A stretch of DNA of 64,000 nt from Oegoconia quadripuncta (GCA_949316235.1 OX438749.1:32560022-32624021), one strand, 5' to 3'; positions 1 through 11,215 are shown, counted from the first letter of the stretch. The notes: a model not told the origin generated them from the letters alone. Numbers and translations: made by a program.

Positions 1-72
1 TGCACAACTCCCGGACACAAGTTGCACAAGTCCCGGACACAAGTTGTACAACTCTCGGACACTAATTGCGCA
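1..72. repeat. Short tandem repeat at window edge
   Basis: About three copies of a unit near 24 bp, with the core cccggacacaagttg, run off the left edge of the window. The copies differ by a few substitutions. The true length of the array cannot be seen from here, and no coding function is implied. Confidence 0.6.
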
Positions 73-273
73 AAGTGTTTTGGTGCGACCAGAGTGTACG
101 TCAGGCCCGCAGGCTTACCATGTAACATTTGTAGATTTTTTTTACTATTTTTTATATTTTAATCGTATTGCCTGTTATGAAGTTCTTCCGCTGTCAAATT
201 TTATTGTAATTTCTAGTTCTACGACCGCTCGGCAGAGGCGGGATTGTCGCCTATCGCGTGTTGGATTAATTTA

Positions 274-664
274 GGTCCTTACCTGTGAAATTGGCGTTTT
301 ATATGAAGAATTTCATTATGACTGTTTTCTCCATACAAACGTTATTGTTTTGTTTTTGGGAACGGCAAATCCAAATTTAGCTAAACTGTGTGTATTGTCA
401 GATAACATTAAGTTAAGTATAGGCAGCGTTAATTTTTAAAAGTAACCGCTTTATAAAAGTTTCAGCGAATCTAAGAAATGATTATGGGAAGCTCATGAAA
501 AGAGCCCTGTTAAATTTTTTTTTTATTATGAGATTAGCCCAGAAATTATAATTAAATTGTATTTATGTGAAACCTTGAAATTATATTCCATTTTCCAAAT
601 AAAAAACAAAATTGGTACATATGATTAACGAAGAAAAAAAACTCCAATTTCATAGGTAAAGACC
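274..664. mobile_element. MITE family M2, copy 1
   Basis: Non-autonomous DNA element of about 390 bp. Its inverted ends read ggtccttacctgtgaaattg on the left and the complement of caatttcataggtaaagacc on the right. Two more copies lie at 21910-22334 and 38272-38641 in the same orientation with near-identical interiors. No coding capacity is seen. The target-site duplication could not be fixed. Confidence 0.7.
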
Positions 665-1850
665 CAATATAAGCCAACGATTGCGATTATGCAATTTTTT
701 CTTTGACAACTTGCATGAGAGCCAACAGGGGAAACTGTGCTAAGTCTTGACACTTGTCACATAAAGCTGTAAACTAAAAGGATGAAATTGATTTAGAGCA
801 CACAAAACATGGTGCCTAAGTTTTTTTTTTATTTTATAAAAATTAATACTGATTTTATATCTTAATATAAACGAGAACCTGTTGTACATTGTATTGTATA
901 ATAATTATTAAATAATAGTTAGATAATTGCCTAGAGAATGTTTAAAGCGCCGCATCGTAATGACGAGAAATAAAAGTTTTAATTGTAATTTCAATCTGTA
1001 ATTTAGAACAAAGTCTATATTACAATGATATTTATATACAACGTGTAACTGAAAGGGATATTATATATATATATATGTCAAAACGAAATGTACGAAGTAT
1101 TTTTGCCATCCGGGTATATATTTATTATTTATATATTATTTTTTAGCGTAAGGCCAAAATAGGGCAAGGTGATTGATATGCGACTGGCGGGATTCGTAGT
1201 GTTCCTATCATGTGAAAGGACAACAGCACAGATCCATACATCTTTGGGCCAGTTTGTTGTCACTTCAATTAATAAATATAGTCTTGAACTCTTAGTATCA
1301 GACGTGCTAAAAACCTAACACATATATTTTTAAAGGACTTTAGAAAAGAACAAAAGAGGTTTGAAATATGGTTTGGGGAACTTTGAAATTATATACTGGC
1401 AACATTAACCACATGCATTCTCACGCATGGAAACAAGATGCTAGGCCAAAGAAAAATTGTTTTTTCTTTTCAGAGTCGTCCGTTGCTCGCTTGCTGTTGC
1501 TGTTATCCCCATGGACGTAACAGTTTGATTGTTACGTCCATGGTTATCCCTACTTAAATTATAACCTCACAGTCAAAAATGTCAGTTGTCAGTTGTCACT
1601 TGTCTATTTTTTTTTTTTTTTGGAAAGAATTTAGTTTTTGTATAGTTTGTGAGCCAAAATGTTTTCTGAGAGCGATATTTTCAAATATTTCTTATAACTA
1701 TACTAAGGTTCCAAAAATTCTTTTGAATAGCTAAGTTGATAGTCTTTAGTACCGGCTTTTTTTAGGTGTACCTTTTATTAGGTGACAAAACACTGGCCCA
1801 AAAATGCGGATGTCTTTTATTTAGAACTCGTATTATCTCCATGTTTTTAT
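665..1850. other. Stretch without recognisable genes
   Basis: AT-rich DNA with no supported coding region. It holds a short (AT)n tract near 1063-1075, poly-T runs and a perfect short hairpin at 1509-1545, which is described in the findings. Confidence 0.5.
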
Positions 1851-1851
1851 T

Positions 1852-2005
1852 TATTTAATATAATGATGTAATTATGTGGAATAAGCTACAAACGCGACCG
1901 TCAAATTACACAACGCTCAATTCGATGTAGGTTTTGAAAAAAAAATTAAGTACCTATGCTAATTCTATTTCACTTACCTAATATGCCCTATTTTTTTCCT
2001 TACGA
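1852..2005 (+). repeat. Dispersed repeat copy, also at 31538-31700
   Basis: This stretch, including the string tttcacttacctaatatgcc, recurs in inverted orientation at about 31538-31700, and a part of it at about 32400-32450. It is non-coding and its family is not recognised. Confidence 0.5.
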
Positions 2006-2224
2006 AAAGTTGAAAGTTAAGAAAGTTAAGCACCCAATTGTTGAGTTTATGTACTTATATTTTTGTGAGAGAAAATAAAAACTTTTTGCTTTTGTAGAAT
2101 AAAACAATTTGTTACACTATTAGTTTTATATTGATATCTGGACAACACTGCAGTAGGACGGTTTCTGTTGGGGATATGTTTATTTTGATGAAATAAATAA
2201 TCGATAAATAATAATATTTATTTT

Positions 2225-2395
2225 TCAAAGTAACGACATTGGAACCTTCAAGAAACGAGCCTACACCGTCCTCAAAGGCCGGCAACGCATCTGTGACCCT
2301 TTTGGTGTTGCGGGTGCCCATGGGCGGCGGTGATTGCTTTCCATCAGGTGACCCGCATGCTCGTTTGCCGCCCTCTCATATTTAAAAAAAAAACA
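2225..2395 (+). mobile_element. Non-LTR retrotransposon 3' end, copy 1
   Basis: The tail matches copies at 11911-12030, 25909-26106 and 26662-26832. It runs from a cgacattggaaccttcaa block through ggcggcggtgattgctttcc to a poly-A run. The better-preserved copies translate to the end of an ORF, with [20 protein letters not shown] followed shortly by a stop. This fits the C-terminus and short 3' UTR of a 5'-truncated LINE; the clade is not assigned. Confidence 0.6.
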
Positions 2396-2832
2396 AAAAA
2401 AAAAACAAGTAATCGCACAGAGGCTCTGAATAAGATACTGTGTCTGAACTTTCGTTTACACGTTGTATATCTAAAAAAAAAAACATTTATTTTTCATACA
2501 ATAGAATTAAACAGTGCTGTTTGGTATTTTTGCCAATGCTATTAATTTGTTTAATGAATAATTAATGAACCGATTGCGAAACAGAATAATTCGAATATTT
2601 TTGTGTGCGTTTCTGCGTGCATTAAATAATTGGTCATTAAATAAATTAAACGTTAATATTTCTAACCGATTTCCCAATTATGACCAAGTTAGTAGCAACA
2701 TGGACCAATAAAAGATGAGACTGACAATCGCCATACTAGATATCGTGGCTCGGAAGATCTCATAATTCGTTTAAACTAGATGGCGTTGACTCAAAGCCAG
2801 GCAGTGTTGATAGATTCACGATTATTAATTTA

Positions 2833-3040
2833 AGACCAGTTGGTGTAGTGGATAGTGACCAACCAACGTTTGCGGGTTCGAATCCCGCGAGGGGTAAATG
2901 TTTGTGTGATAAATACGAACATTCATTACCGAGTCATGGATGTTTATATAAATATTTATGTGTGTTTATCTGTTATTCTAGTATCCATAGTAGTTATAAA
3001 TACATTTGTCGATCAGCCATTTTGTCGAAATTGTCTTAAA
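2833..3040 (+). mobile_element. tRNA-derived SINE, family A, copy 1
   Basis: The head has a pol III box A (tggtgtagtgg) and a box B (ggttcgaatcc), followed by a tRNA-unrelated body starting gtaaatgtttgtgtgat. Other copies lie at 16946-17263, 27332-27583, 29180-29346 and 31286-31507. It looks like a tRNA gene at first sight, but the head does not close into an intact tRNA and the attached body recurs with it. Confidence 0.75.
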
Positions 3041-3221
3041 GTTCCTGACCTCCAATAACCTAATGTGATTAAGGAGATTATTGTACATTTTTATACTCAT
3101 ATGAAATGTATTTTTTTTTTTCATAAATGTTTGTGTGACAAGGAGGTTGAGAGCTTATTCTTGCTGTAATTTGATCTCTTTCGTCTAGTTGACATTTTAG
3201 CAACTCTGACCACTATACCAA

Positions 3222-3420
3222 AAGGTTGCGGATTCGAATCTCGCTAGGGGCATATGTTTGTGTGATGAATACGGACAAGTGTACCCGAGTTATGGATGTT
3301 TTCATTTATAATAAGTATTTATTTACAAAAAAAATATGTATTTATGTAATATATCAACCATCTGGTATCCACAACACAAGCCTGTAGTTGCTTACTCTGG
3401 AACTAGATGGCGCTATGTGT
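3222..3420 (+). mobile_element. tRNA-derived SINE, family B, copy 1
   Basis: This copy keeps box B (gattcgaatctcgc). Its body, starting gggcatatgtttgtgtgatg and ending near aactagatggcgctatg, differs from family A. Five further copies are in this window, at 13045-13312, 19005-19205, 27576-27783, 31820-31970 and 32160-32378. Confidence 0.7.
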
Positions 3421-3751
3421 AGGTCTGAGAATATTTATTTAGTGTCAGCGCCATCTAGTGTCGGTGGATTTTGTGATTCTTCGAAGTACGGTTTCTGGTG
3501 TGACAATTGTCAGTCTTCTTGTTTTATTGGTCTATGGTTACAATCAGTGAACCCAAAATGGCATAATTACATTTAAATATGTGATTCTCGTTAAATTTTC
3601 ATAATAAAGCTTCATGGGAACAGCATCAGATTGAGAGGCGTCATCGTAAAAATTATGATTCCTTTCCAAATAAATGTCAAGTTCTGTACTACTCCACCGC
3701 GTCCATGTTTGAAAGTATTCCGCTTATAATGCATGCAAAAACATACATATA

Positions 3752-4014
3752 CACCGTGTAACGGTTAAGTGTAGTCATATTTTAAGGGCTTGTTCTACCC
3801 ATCAATACGAACAACTTTTACTATGGGGGCAACTTCGAAATCGCGAAAAAAAAATCAGCTGTTCCATAGAAAATTTCAATAACCTCCCGATGCAATGTAT
3901 GAAACAGCTGATTTTTTTTTCGCGATTTCGAAGTTGCCCCCATAGTAAAAGTTGTTCGTATTGATGGGTAGAACAAGCCCTTAAAATATGACTACACTTA
4001 ACCGTTACACCCTG
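3752..4014. mobile_element. Palindromic TA-flanked MITE (foldback)
   Basis: A near-perfect hairpin of 263 bp flanked by TA on both sides (3750-3751 and 4015-4016). The ends read caccgtgtaacggttaag and, on the right, cttaaccgttacaccctg. Arms are about 115 bp around a short unpaired centre. TA flanks suggest mobilisation by a Tc1/mariner-type transposase. Its interior is shared with the element at 44769-45025, but the ends are different. Confidence 0.75.
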
Positions 4015-4059
4015 TATGATGCTAAAGTACACGAAAGTTAATTTCGGCAAAGGAGAAAA

Positions 4060-4255
4060 TTAATCAAAATCAAAAATGTTTTATTTCGTACCTAAGTTAT
4101 AAGAATGACATTTGAAATCGTCATGACATACAGTTATCGCTCATTCACTAGGCAGTCTGCCCAGAGAAGAACGAGCAAGAAACGCGGGGGTAGCTCTTTT
4201 TAAATAAGCCAATACAAATACAATGTGGAATAATTGTTAAATTTAGGATTCGACA
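4060..4255 (-). mobile_element. LINE-like 3' tail, inverted
   Basis: The complement ends in aaaacatttttgattttgat, and the body contains a gagctacccccgcgtttctt block. This simple gatttt-type tail is what truncated non-LTR elements of RTE type leave. The relationship is inferred from the tail form only. Confidence 0.4.
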
Positions 4256-4455
4256 AAGAAAAATAAGAATAGAATTTACTGGATATTGCCGAGCGGTTCA
4301 TATCCACGCATTCTTATCATCCAGATAGTCAGAAATTTTATAATAGCCTTTATAGTTTCTGTTTAATGGTTGTTTTAAAGTTATTTAAAGGGAAATTTTG
4401 AATGTCTACCGGAACCTTATTATAAAAGCGTATACATTGTCCCTTGAATGACTTA

Positions 4456-4786
4456 AATCCGTATTAATAAACCAATCTAAATGCAAGTCTTGAGCCTGTA
4501 TCAACCGAGATGCGTCTTAAGCAGTTGACGCTATCTCAAGCTCCGTTCTAATTTATGAACCAATCTTGAGGTCTACTCAGCTGAGATCACTCCTCAAGTA
4601 TTCGCCTCAGCGGCGAATGAATGATAGTCTTGAGTTTCGTTTATTAATACGCGCACCTATCAAGTGAGTACTGCTTGAGTATGCACGTGCTTTTAGGCCT
4701 CATGTTCGGTTTATTAATCAACACGTTAACTTGAGACCGGTTATAAGACTGTTCTCATACTTGAGAATGGTTTATTAATACGGGCC
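4456..4786. mobile_element. MITE family M1 (Harbinger-like), copy 1
   Basis: 331-bp element with inverted ends of the form ggcccgtattaataaacc, the left end here degenerate, flanked by TTA on both sides. The interior carries the recurring strings ttgaggtctactcagctgag and acttgagaccggt. Full or partial copies lie at 6105, 7538, 8749, 12130, 18153, 33388 and elsewhere. TWA target duplications fit the PIF/Harbinger superfamily. Confidence 0.75.
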
Positions 4787-4984
4787 TTAGTGACTTTGTG
4801 TAAGCGACTGCTATGGACAGCAAGTTTGCCAATGCTACTGTAATTTAAGAGTTATCTAATATTTTAAGTGAGCGTTCTGGCATCAACGTTTGTCACGCGC
4901 GACGCGCATTAGATTTTTTTTTTTTAGTTTCATTCTCTCCTTTAGGAGAAGGCAAAGGGATCTAGCCCATAACAGCCATGTCTT

Positions 4985-5316
4985 ATTTCTCTTATTTCTT
5001 CAGTTTGTAAGTCAGTCTCAGTCAAAACAAGTAATTCGTCGTATACTTGGCGTATACAGAGTCTAGTCACGGTCAAGTCATTCTTCAGTAAAGTGGCAGA
5101 ATGCTTTACAAAAGATTTTGGCGGCTTCTTGAGGGAACCCGAAAGCTCCGTTACGCACTTTAATTTACACTTCCCTTCACTTGTACACCATCACTAACGT
5201 TTGCTGCACAATATTCTGCCATTATTACGCTTCAAAAGTTAGAATGCACAAATTATAAGAATTATAAAGAAAAATGCTACTTCACTCGCCGAGTTCCCGC
5301 CAAAAAGCCGACGCGC
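4985..5316. repeat. Dispersed repeat R340, copy 1
   Basis: About 330 bp shared with 10337-10731 and 30742-31078, recognisable by gtcgtatacttggcgtatac and gcacaatattctgccattat. The other two copies begin further upstream with an outttgaggatggcaa-type block missing here. It is non-coding and no terminal repeats were resolved. Confidence 0.6.
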
Positions 5317-5425
5317 ATTAGAGTGGGATAGGGATAGTTGTATATTTCGTCCACGTGAATGAGCAGGACAAATATTATGTCGCGCGACATTAACTTTTAT
5401 CGCGCCTGTCAAGCTACTAGTGTAG

Positions 5426-6032
5426 GAGTCCTCAACATACGCAGAATGGCGTGCACAACGTATGACTCCTCGTCATACGCAGAATGGCGTGCACAACGTA
5501 TGACTCCTCAACATACGCAGAATGACGTGCACAACGTATGACTCCTCGTCATACGCAGAATGGCGTGCACAACGTATGACTCCTCGTCATACGCAGAATG
5601 GCGTGCACAACGTATGACTCCTCAACATACGCAGAATGGCGTGCACAACGTATGACTCCTCGTCATACGCAGAATGGCGTGCACAACGTATGACTCCTCA
5701 ACATACGCAGAATTACGTGCACAAAGTATGACTCCTCGTCATACGCAGAATGGCGTGCACAACGTATGACTCCTCGTCATACGCAGAATGGCGTGCACAA
5801 CGTATGACTCCTCAACATACGCAGAATTACGTGCACAAAGTATGACTCCTCGTCATACGCAGAATGGCGTGCACAACGTATGACTCCTCGTCATACGCAG
5901 AATGGCGTGCACAACGTATGACTCCTCAACATACGCAGAATTACGTGCACAAAGTATGACTCCTCGTCATACGCAGAATGGCGTGCACAACGTATGACTC
6001 CTCGTCATACGCAGAATGGCGTGCACAACGTT
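5426..6032. repeat. 38-bp minisatellite, 16 units
   Basis: Sixteen head-to-tail units with a period of exactly 38 bp, first at 5436 and last at 6006 when measured at catacgcagaat. There are two unit types. Type A contains cgtatgactcctcgtcatac, which can form an 8-bp hairpin with a 5-nt loop. Type B has caacatac instead and cannot form it fully. The last nine units form three repeats of a 114-bp B-A-A block. An open frame reads through part of it, but only because the unit lacks stops in that frame. Confidence 0.9.
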
Positions 6033-6104
6033 TTGTCACAGGGTTAGGCAGAATGAGTAAATTTTATATTAAATGGAAATATACAACTAATGATAACACT
6101 CTTA

Positions 6105-6436
6105 GGCCCGTATTAATAAATCATTCTCAATACAAGTCTTGAAGCTGTATCAACCGAGATGCGTCTTAAGCAGTTGACGCTATCTCAAGCTCTGTGCTAA
6201 TTTATAAACCATTCTTGAAGTTTACTTACCTGAGATCACTTCTCAAGTATCCGCCTCCGCCGCGAATGAATGACAGTCTTGAGCTTCGTTTATTAAAACG
6301 CGCATCTCTCAAGTGAGTGCTGCTCGAGTATGCACGTGCTTTTCAGGTCTCAAGTTAGGTTTATTAATCAACACGTTTACTTGAGACCGGTCACAAGACT
6401 GTTCTCAATCTTGAGAATGGTTTATTAATACAGGCC
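6105..6436. mobile_element. MITE family M1, copy 2
   Basis: 332-bp copy with TTA on both sides (6102-6104 and 6437-6439). The ends ggcccgtattaataaatc and tttattaatacaggcc are inverted. It lies just after the minisatellite. Confidence 0.8.
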
Positions 6437-6454
6437 TTAGCAATATTCGCAAAT

Positions 6455-6530
6455 GCATTTTGAGGAAAGCTTACAATGTTGCTAGGGTAGGCACTGCCTT
6501 TCTGCCTGTATGGAGGGCACGCCACTACGC
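6455..6530 (+). repeat. Dispersed repeat, inverted copy at 13358-13440
   Basis: The block containing aggcactgcctttctgcctg reappears on the opposite strand at 13358-13440. It is short and non-coding, and its family is unknown. Confidence 0.45.
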
Positions 6531-6828
6531 ATGGACTGCTTTATCTGTGATTTGTAATTATGCAATTTTTTTTCGTATTTCCCCGTTTTTTTGGGATACA
6601 AATTATTAAAAAACGATATCTTACGTAAAATACGATATTTACTGTAAAATATGGTAATATTTGGTAAAAAAAAAAGTATTAAATTACTAATAAAACAAAT
6701 ATCGCGTTCCCGCTGGAAAATGCGGCGGCAGCTATGTTTTTACTTTATAAAAATTCCGGCTCCATGAAACAGATGGCGGTAAAATATCGTGCCATAATTT
6801 TCACAAACAAGGTAGTTTTCGAATAAAC

Positions 6829-7894
6829 ATTATGATTACTCTTGCGCGTGTAATCTGCTAGATAAAACCAAATCAACTGATCGCCGCTTGCTCAGTCGCC
6901 CGCCAAAAACGGAACGGCAAGAACTATGCGCGCGCGGGATTTGAAACAATTTAAAACTTCATAAGCCGCCGCCAATTTTACCGTAAATTACCCGTGTTTT
7001 GGTATATAGTAGTCGGTAGTAGTCACAAGATAAAGAAGTTTGACTAATACTATCGAATTATACGATACTATCGAAGTTCTGTAATCCAATACTATCGACA
7101 GTATTGATCTGAACCACACTAACGATGAAGTAGCTAATTTTCGATTAAAATTATCAATAGTTCAGCAACACTACTCCGGAGTGCGTTCTTAGATCTTCAA
7201 CTTTGGGCGTACCTAAATTATGATTACTGTTGCGCGTGTAGTCTGCCGGACAAAACAAAGTCAACTAATCACCGCTTGCTCAGTCGCCCGCCAAAAACGG
7301 AACGGCAAGAACTATGCGCGCGCGGGATTTGAAACAATTTAAAACTTCATAAGCCGCCGCCAATTTTACCGTAAAATACCCGTGTTTTGGTATACAGTAG
7401 TCAGTAGTAGTCACAAGATAAAGAAGTTTGACTAATACTATCGAATTATATCGAAGTTCTGTAATTCTGTAATTCAAAAGAAATGTAATTCAATAATCAA
7501 GTAAAGTAATCAAAAACTACTCCGGAGTGCGTTCTTAGGCCCGTATTAATAAGCCATTCTCAAGATTGAGAACAGTCTTGTGACCGGTCTCAAGTAAACG
7601 TGTTGATTAATAAACTTAACTTGAGACCTGAAACGCACGTGGATACTCAAGCAATACTCACTTGAGAGGTGCGTGTATTTATAAACGAAACTCAAGACTA
7701 TCATTCATTCGCCACTGAGGCGAATACTTGATGCTTAATCTCAGCTGAGTAGATCTCGAGATTGGTTTATAAATTAGCACGGAGCTTGAGATAGCGTCAA
7801 CTGATTAAGATGCATCTCGGTTGATAGTCTCAAAACTTGTATTGAGATTGGTTAATATAGGCCTTAGATCTTCAACTTTGGGCGTACCTAAAGA
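6829..7894. repeat. 390-bp tandem duplication, second copy holding a MITE
   Basis: The segment at about 6829-7217 is repeated at about 7218-7894 with a few substitutions and small indels; both contain cggcaagaactatgcgcgcg. The second copy is interrupted by the M1 element at 7538-7863. The first copy preserves the uninterrupted site gttcttagatcttcaacttt. The duplication therefore came before the insertion. Confidence 0.85.
7538..7863. mobile_element. MITE family M1, copy 3, with empty site nearby
   Basis: 326-bp copy in the opposite orientation to copies 1 and 2, flanked by TTA at 7535-7537 and 7864-7866. The upstream duplicate (7173-7217) shows the same locus without the element and with a single TTA. 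This fixes both the ends of the element and the 3-bp target duplication. Confidence 0.9.
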
Positions 7895-8044
7895 ATAATT
7901 AAAACTGTTAACACGTATTGAAATGAAAGAGAAATTTTTAGAAGTCCATTTAAAAAGAATCTGTTTACATCTTATAATGAAGAACCACGTGTAATTTAGT
8001 GGTCAATAGATGAGTGTATAGAGAGTTTATCACTTGGTACCTAC

Positions 8045-8325
8045 TGGTGATATTACGAATATCGAGTTTTTCACATTCGCGAACGAATTATGTTTAGGCT
8101 GCGAATGTTAAGAAGACAATACTTGATGCATTAAAAAAACAATATGAATTTGTAATCAATCATTTTTATTATTTAAAAGAGAAAAAGAGCGGTGGCGAAA
8201 GCACGACACGTCACGCACGGCCTGCACATATTCGCATTCCATTCGCCTTTATCGATGCGAATGTTTAAAACGATGCGATCGATTCGTATATGCGAAAGCG
8301 AATACGTATATTCGTAACATCCCTA
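8045..8325. mobile_element. hAT-like MITE with 8-bp target duplication
   Basis: 281-bp element bounded by identical octamers gtacctac (8037-8044 and 8326-8333). The ends are imperfect inverted repeats (tggtgatattacgaatat, and the complement of atattcgtaacatccct). The interior is full of ttcgc/gcgaa motifs. An 8-bp duplication and these ends fit hAT-type transposition; there is no coding capacity. Confidence 0.75.
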
Positions 8326-8748
8326 GTACCTACACAAATGTGGGCCTTAAACTTTAAAAGTCAAAGTAAAATATTACTAGAAGTCGTTACGATAAATTAA
8401 TTGCTTATTCACAGGGTTGAATCTCCACAATTAACAAGAAACTAAAGGGTTGTTCTTTTTAAATAGGTTTAAGCATTTGTTACATTTAAAGCGCGCATCA
8501 TCGCTTCGCTTACCCAATGGAAACTGACCCTTTGAAATGGAATGTATGCAAAAAATATTTTCGATAATATGCACAAGAGAAAGTGGACGCCATTTTTACG
8601 ACGGTAAAATGCAAAAAAATGATATATTTTTTTCTGTTGTAGTTATCGTTTACTTGAATGAACAGGCTAAGATCGTTAGACCATGCTGCCTTTCTTTGCG
8701 TTTTCATTCGGTACTGTGGATTTATAGATTTATAATACTAGAATGTAA

Positions 8749-9084
8749 GGCCCGTATTAATAAACTATTCTCAAGATAGAGAACAATCTTGTCACCGGTC
8801 TCAAGTAACCGTGTTGATTAATAAACCTAACTTGAGACCTGAAAAGCACGTGCATACTCAAGCAGTACTCACTTGAGAGGTGCGCGTATTAATAAACGAA
8901 ACTCAAGACTATCATTCATTCGCCGCTGAGGCGAATACTTGAGAAGTGATCTCAGCTGAGTAGACCTCAAGATTGGTTTATAAATTAGCACGGAGCGAGT
9001 TTGAGATAGCGTCAATTGCTTAAGACGCATCTCGGTTGATACAGCCTCAAGACTTCTATTGAGATTCATTTATAAATGCGCGCC
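8749..9084. mobile_element. MITE family M1, copy 4
   Basis: 336-bp copy flanked by TAA (8746-8748 and 9085-9087), with a left end ggcccgtattaataaact. Its right TAA is also the left flank of the shorter related element that follows directly. Confidence 0.8.
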
Positions 9085-9087
9085 TAA

Positions 9088-9231
9088 GGTTCGTATTAAT
9101 AAATCGATCTTGAGATTGAGATCGCGTCTCAGTCTCAATACTATTTTTTGGTACTATTTTAATATGCAACAGATCCTCAAGCGTAACATAAGGTGATCTC
9201 AATTTTGAGAACGGTTTATTAATACGGATCC
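9088..9231. mobile_element. Short M1-related MITE
   Basis: A 144-bp element with ends ggttcgtattaataaatc and ggtttattaatacggatcc. These ends resemble M1, but the interior is different. It abuts the M1 copy ending at 9084, so the two share one TAA. It may be a deletion derivative or a sister family. Confidence 0.6.
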
Positions 9232-10336
9232 TAGATTAGAAGCAGATCAAACTTATGGCAAGTTTCCATACAAAATATTAAGATTTAGCTTTGAGGTTTG
9301 AGGAAACGTTTAGAAATTGTTTATATTGTCAGGGTTTATCAGAATACTGATTTCTTTACATGTAATCTAATACCTCGCAAGTATTTTGTGTGGAAACTAG
9401 CAAAGAATATTAATGATTTGTTTGCTACTAATTGTTAGTCTGTATGTGGATCCATTGTAATTTGAAATAACATCGGTGAAATCAGTGGTGTGCTCAATGA
9501 GCAATCTAATACACTGACCCATTTGTACTGCTGCAGCACACATGCGTTAGTGTTACAATATTATATTAGTGTTGTTAATTTGTTATCTTATCTGTGTATC
9601 AATGCTAAATGTATGTGTGTGACTGTTGAAACAAATCTAAAATGATTTTAAATATCACGCTATAATATAAACATCGACACAATAATAAGGAAATTCAGAT
9701 ATTTATTTGCATATGTTCCCAAAAACAAGACAACATTTTCAGCTCATTTTTCCATCAATAAACTTGGATCTAGTACCACCCTCTCACATTTTGGCGGTTT
9801 TTCGAAAAACTTTTTAAAACTATAAGAGTCCAAAGCAATAATTTAAAAAAAATTGTTATGTATAATTGTTAGAAGCATTCTCTTTAGCTAATTATTGGAC
9901 TGTGATGTGAGCGAGTCGGAGCATTTGTCTTTAATTCCTATGAAGGACACAATTTCCTTATGACAATCTCAAAAAACAGCCTAAAGCTGCCACCGATTGT
10001 CCGATCTACAAAATGCTTTACGTCACTTTTGGGGTACAGCTTCTCTCACCAGCGGGGATAGCATGCTCTTTATCATTAAAAATGAAGGAAAATCAGACGT
10101 ATTCGTGTTGGGGAGAGTATGGTCTCCAGCGGAACGTGCTGACTGCTAAGTGGTATTGCTCGTCTCGCTTACAGCACACTTGGGAGTAACAGTATGAATA
10201 CGTCAAGTGCTTCCACAGGATTATACCGAAACTTAAAAAAATACTCGAAAACCAAAATATGTCTCTAAAATCTCGTATGGAAAGTTATTGGTAGAAAATA
10301 AGCCACGATATTTTTTTTGTCGAATGGAAACTTTCT
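9232..10336. other. Stretch without recognisable genes
   Basis: No supported gene. Around 9490-9640, a block with tactgctgcagcacacatgc and atgtatgtgtgtgactg is shared with 39310-39450 and looks like a retrotransposon tail. The rest is AT-rich single-copy DNA as far as can be seen. Confidence 0.45.
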
Positions 10337-10731
10337 TCTTATTTTTGAGGATGGCAACCAGTCAACCTCACTGTCGAGGGACATTACTGCCTGTTTCGAG
10401 TGAAAATTTTTATTTCTTCAGTTTATATCAAGTCAGTCTCAGTCAAAACAAGTAAATTCGTCGTATACTTGGCATATACAGAGTCTAGTCACGGTCAAAT
10501 CATTCTTCAGTAAAGTGGCAGAATGCTCTACAAAAGATTGTGGCGGCTTCTTGTGGGAACCCGAAAGCTCCGTTACGCACTTTAATTTACACTTCCCTTC
10601 ACTTGTACACCATCACTAACGTTTGCTGCACAATATTCTGCCATTATTAAGCTTCAAAAGTTAGAATGCACAAATTATAAGAATTATAAAGAAAAAAGCA
10701 ACTTCACTCGCCGAGATCCCGCCAAAAAGCT
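10337..10731. repeat. Dispersed repeat R340, copy 2
   Basis: The longest copy of this family, about 395 bp. It begins with tatttttgaggatggcaacc and ends near gagatcccgccaaaaagc. It shares most of its body with 4985-5316 and its start with 30742-31078. Confidence 0.6.
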
Positions 10732-11030
10732 TAACACCAATGAAGTGACATTTTTCTTTCTTTATTAGGTCTATGGAATTGGCAGTATTTTTTTTCTACC
10801 AATAATTTTTTATTTACTCTCCACAATATGTGAAAGGAAACCTAGTCTAGAGAGTTCAGTTTTGGTTTGCGAATATCTTTTGTAGTTTCAAAATGACCAT
10901 CTGGAATCACTTATCGTTTTGTTTCGGACTTAGGATCCAGTAGGAGTGATTCGATTGATTATGTATAGATAAATATAGTCATTGTAATAAATGAACTATT
11001 GTACGTAAATCGTTTTATTTCAGTTTGAAG

Positions 11031-11215
11031 CTTGACCTCAATCACACCTGATGTTAAGTGAAGATAAGGCCGACGGTGGAAGTGTACTTACCCAGAAACC
11101 CCGTCTTATTTGGGGGACTGGCTATCTTATCTTTGACAACCGGAACAAACAATGCTATTAATATTGCTGTTTTGGCGGCAGACTTACGACGATTAGCTAG
11201 GCCATTTTTACGGTT
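11031..11215 (-). mobile_element. SINE family D fragment
   Basis: In this strand it reads gacctcaatcacacctgatg and then cactggctatct-type sequence, the same element as at 32577-33130, 35133-35405 and 63640-63910. The tRNA-like head is missing here. A LINE-like tail follows, ending in gtgcaataaagaatt near 11600. Confidence 0.5.

Noticed and set aside
2833..2905. tRNA gene at the SINE head (and at 27341, 31430, 63680)
   Set aside because: Box A and box B are present, but the sequence does not close into a cloverleaf with a paired acceptor stem, and the same SINE body always follows.
5359..5541. Open frame through the 38-bp array
   Set aside because: The frame is open only because the repeat unit lacks stops in it, and the peptide is simply the repeat.
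5426..6032. CRISPR-like array of regular repeats
   Set aside because: There are no unique spacers; the units are contiguous and nearly identical, and the DNA is eukaryotic.
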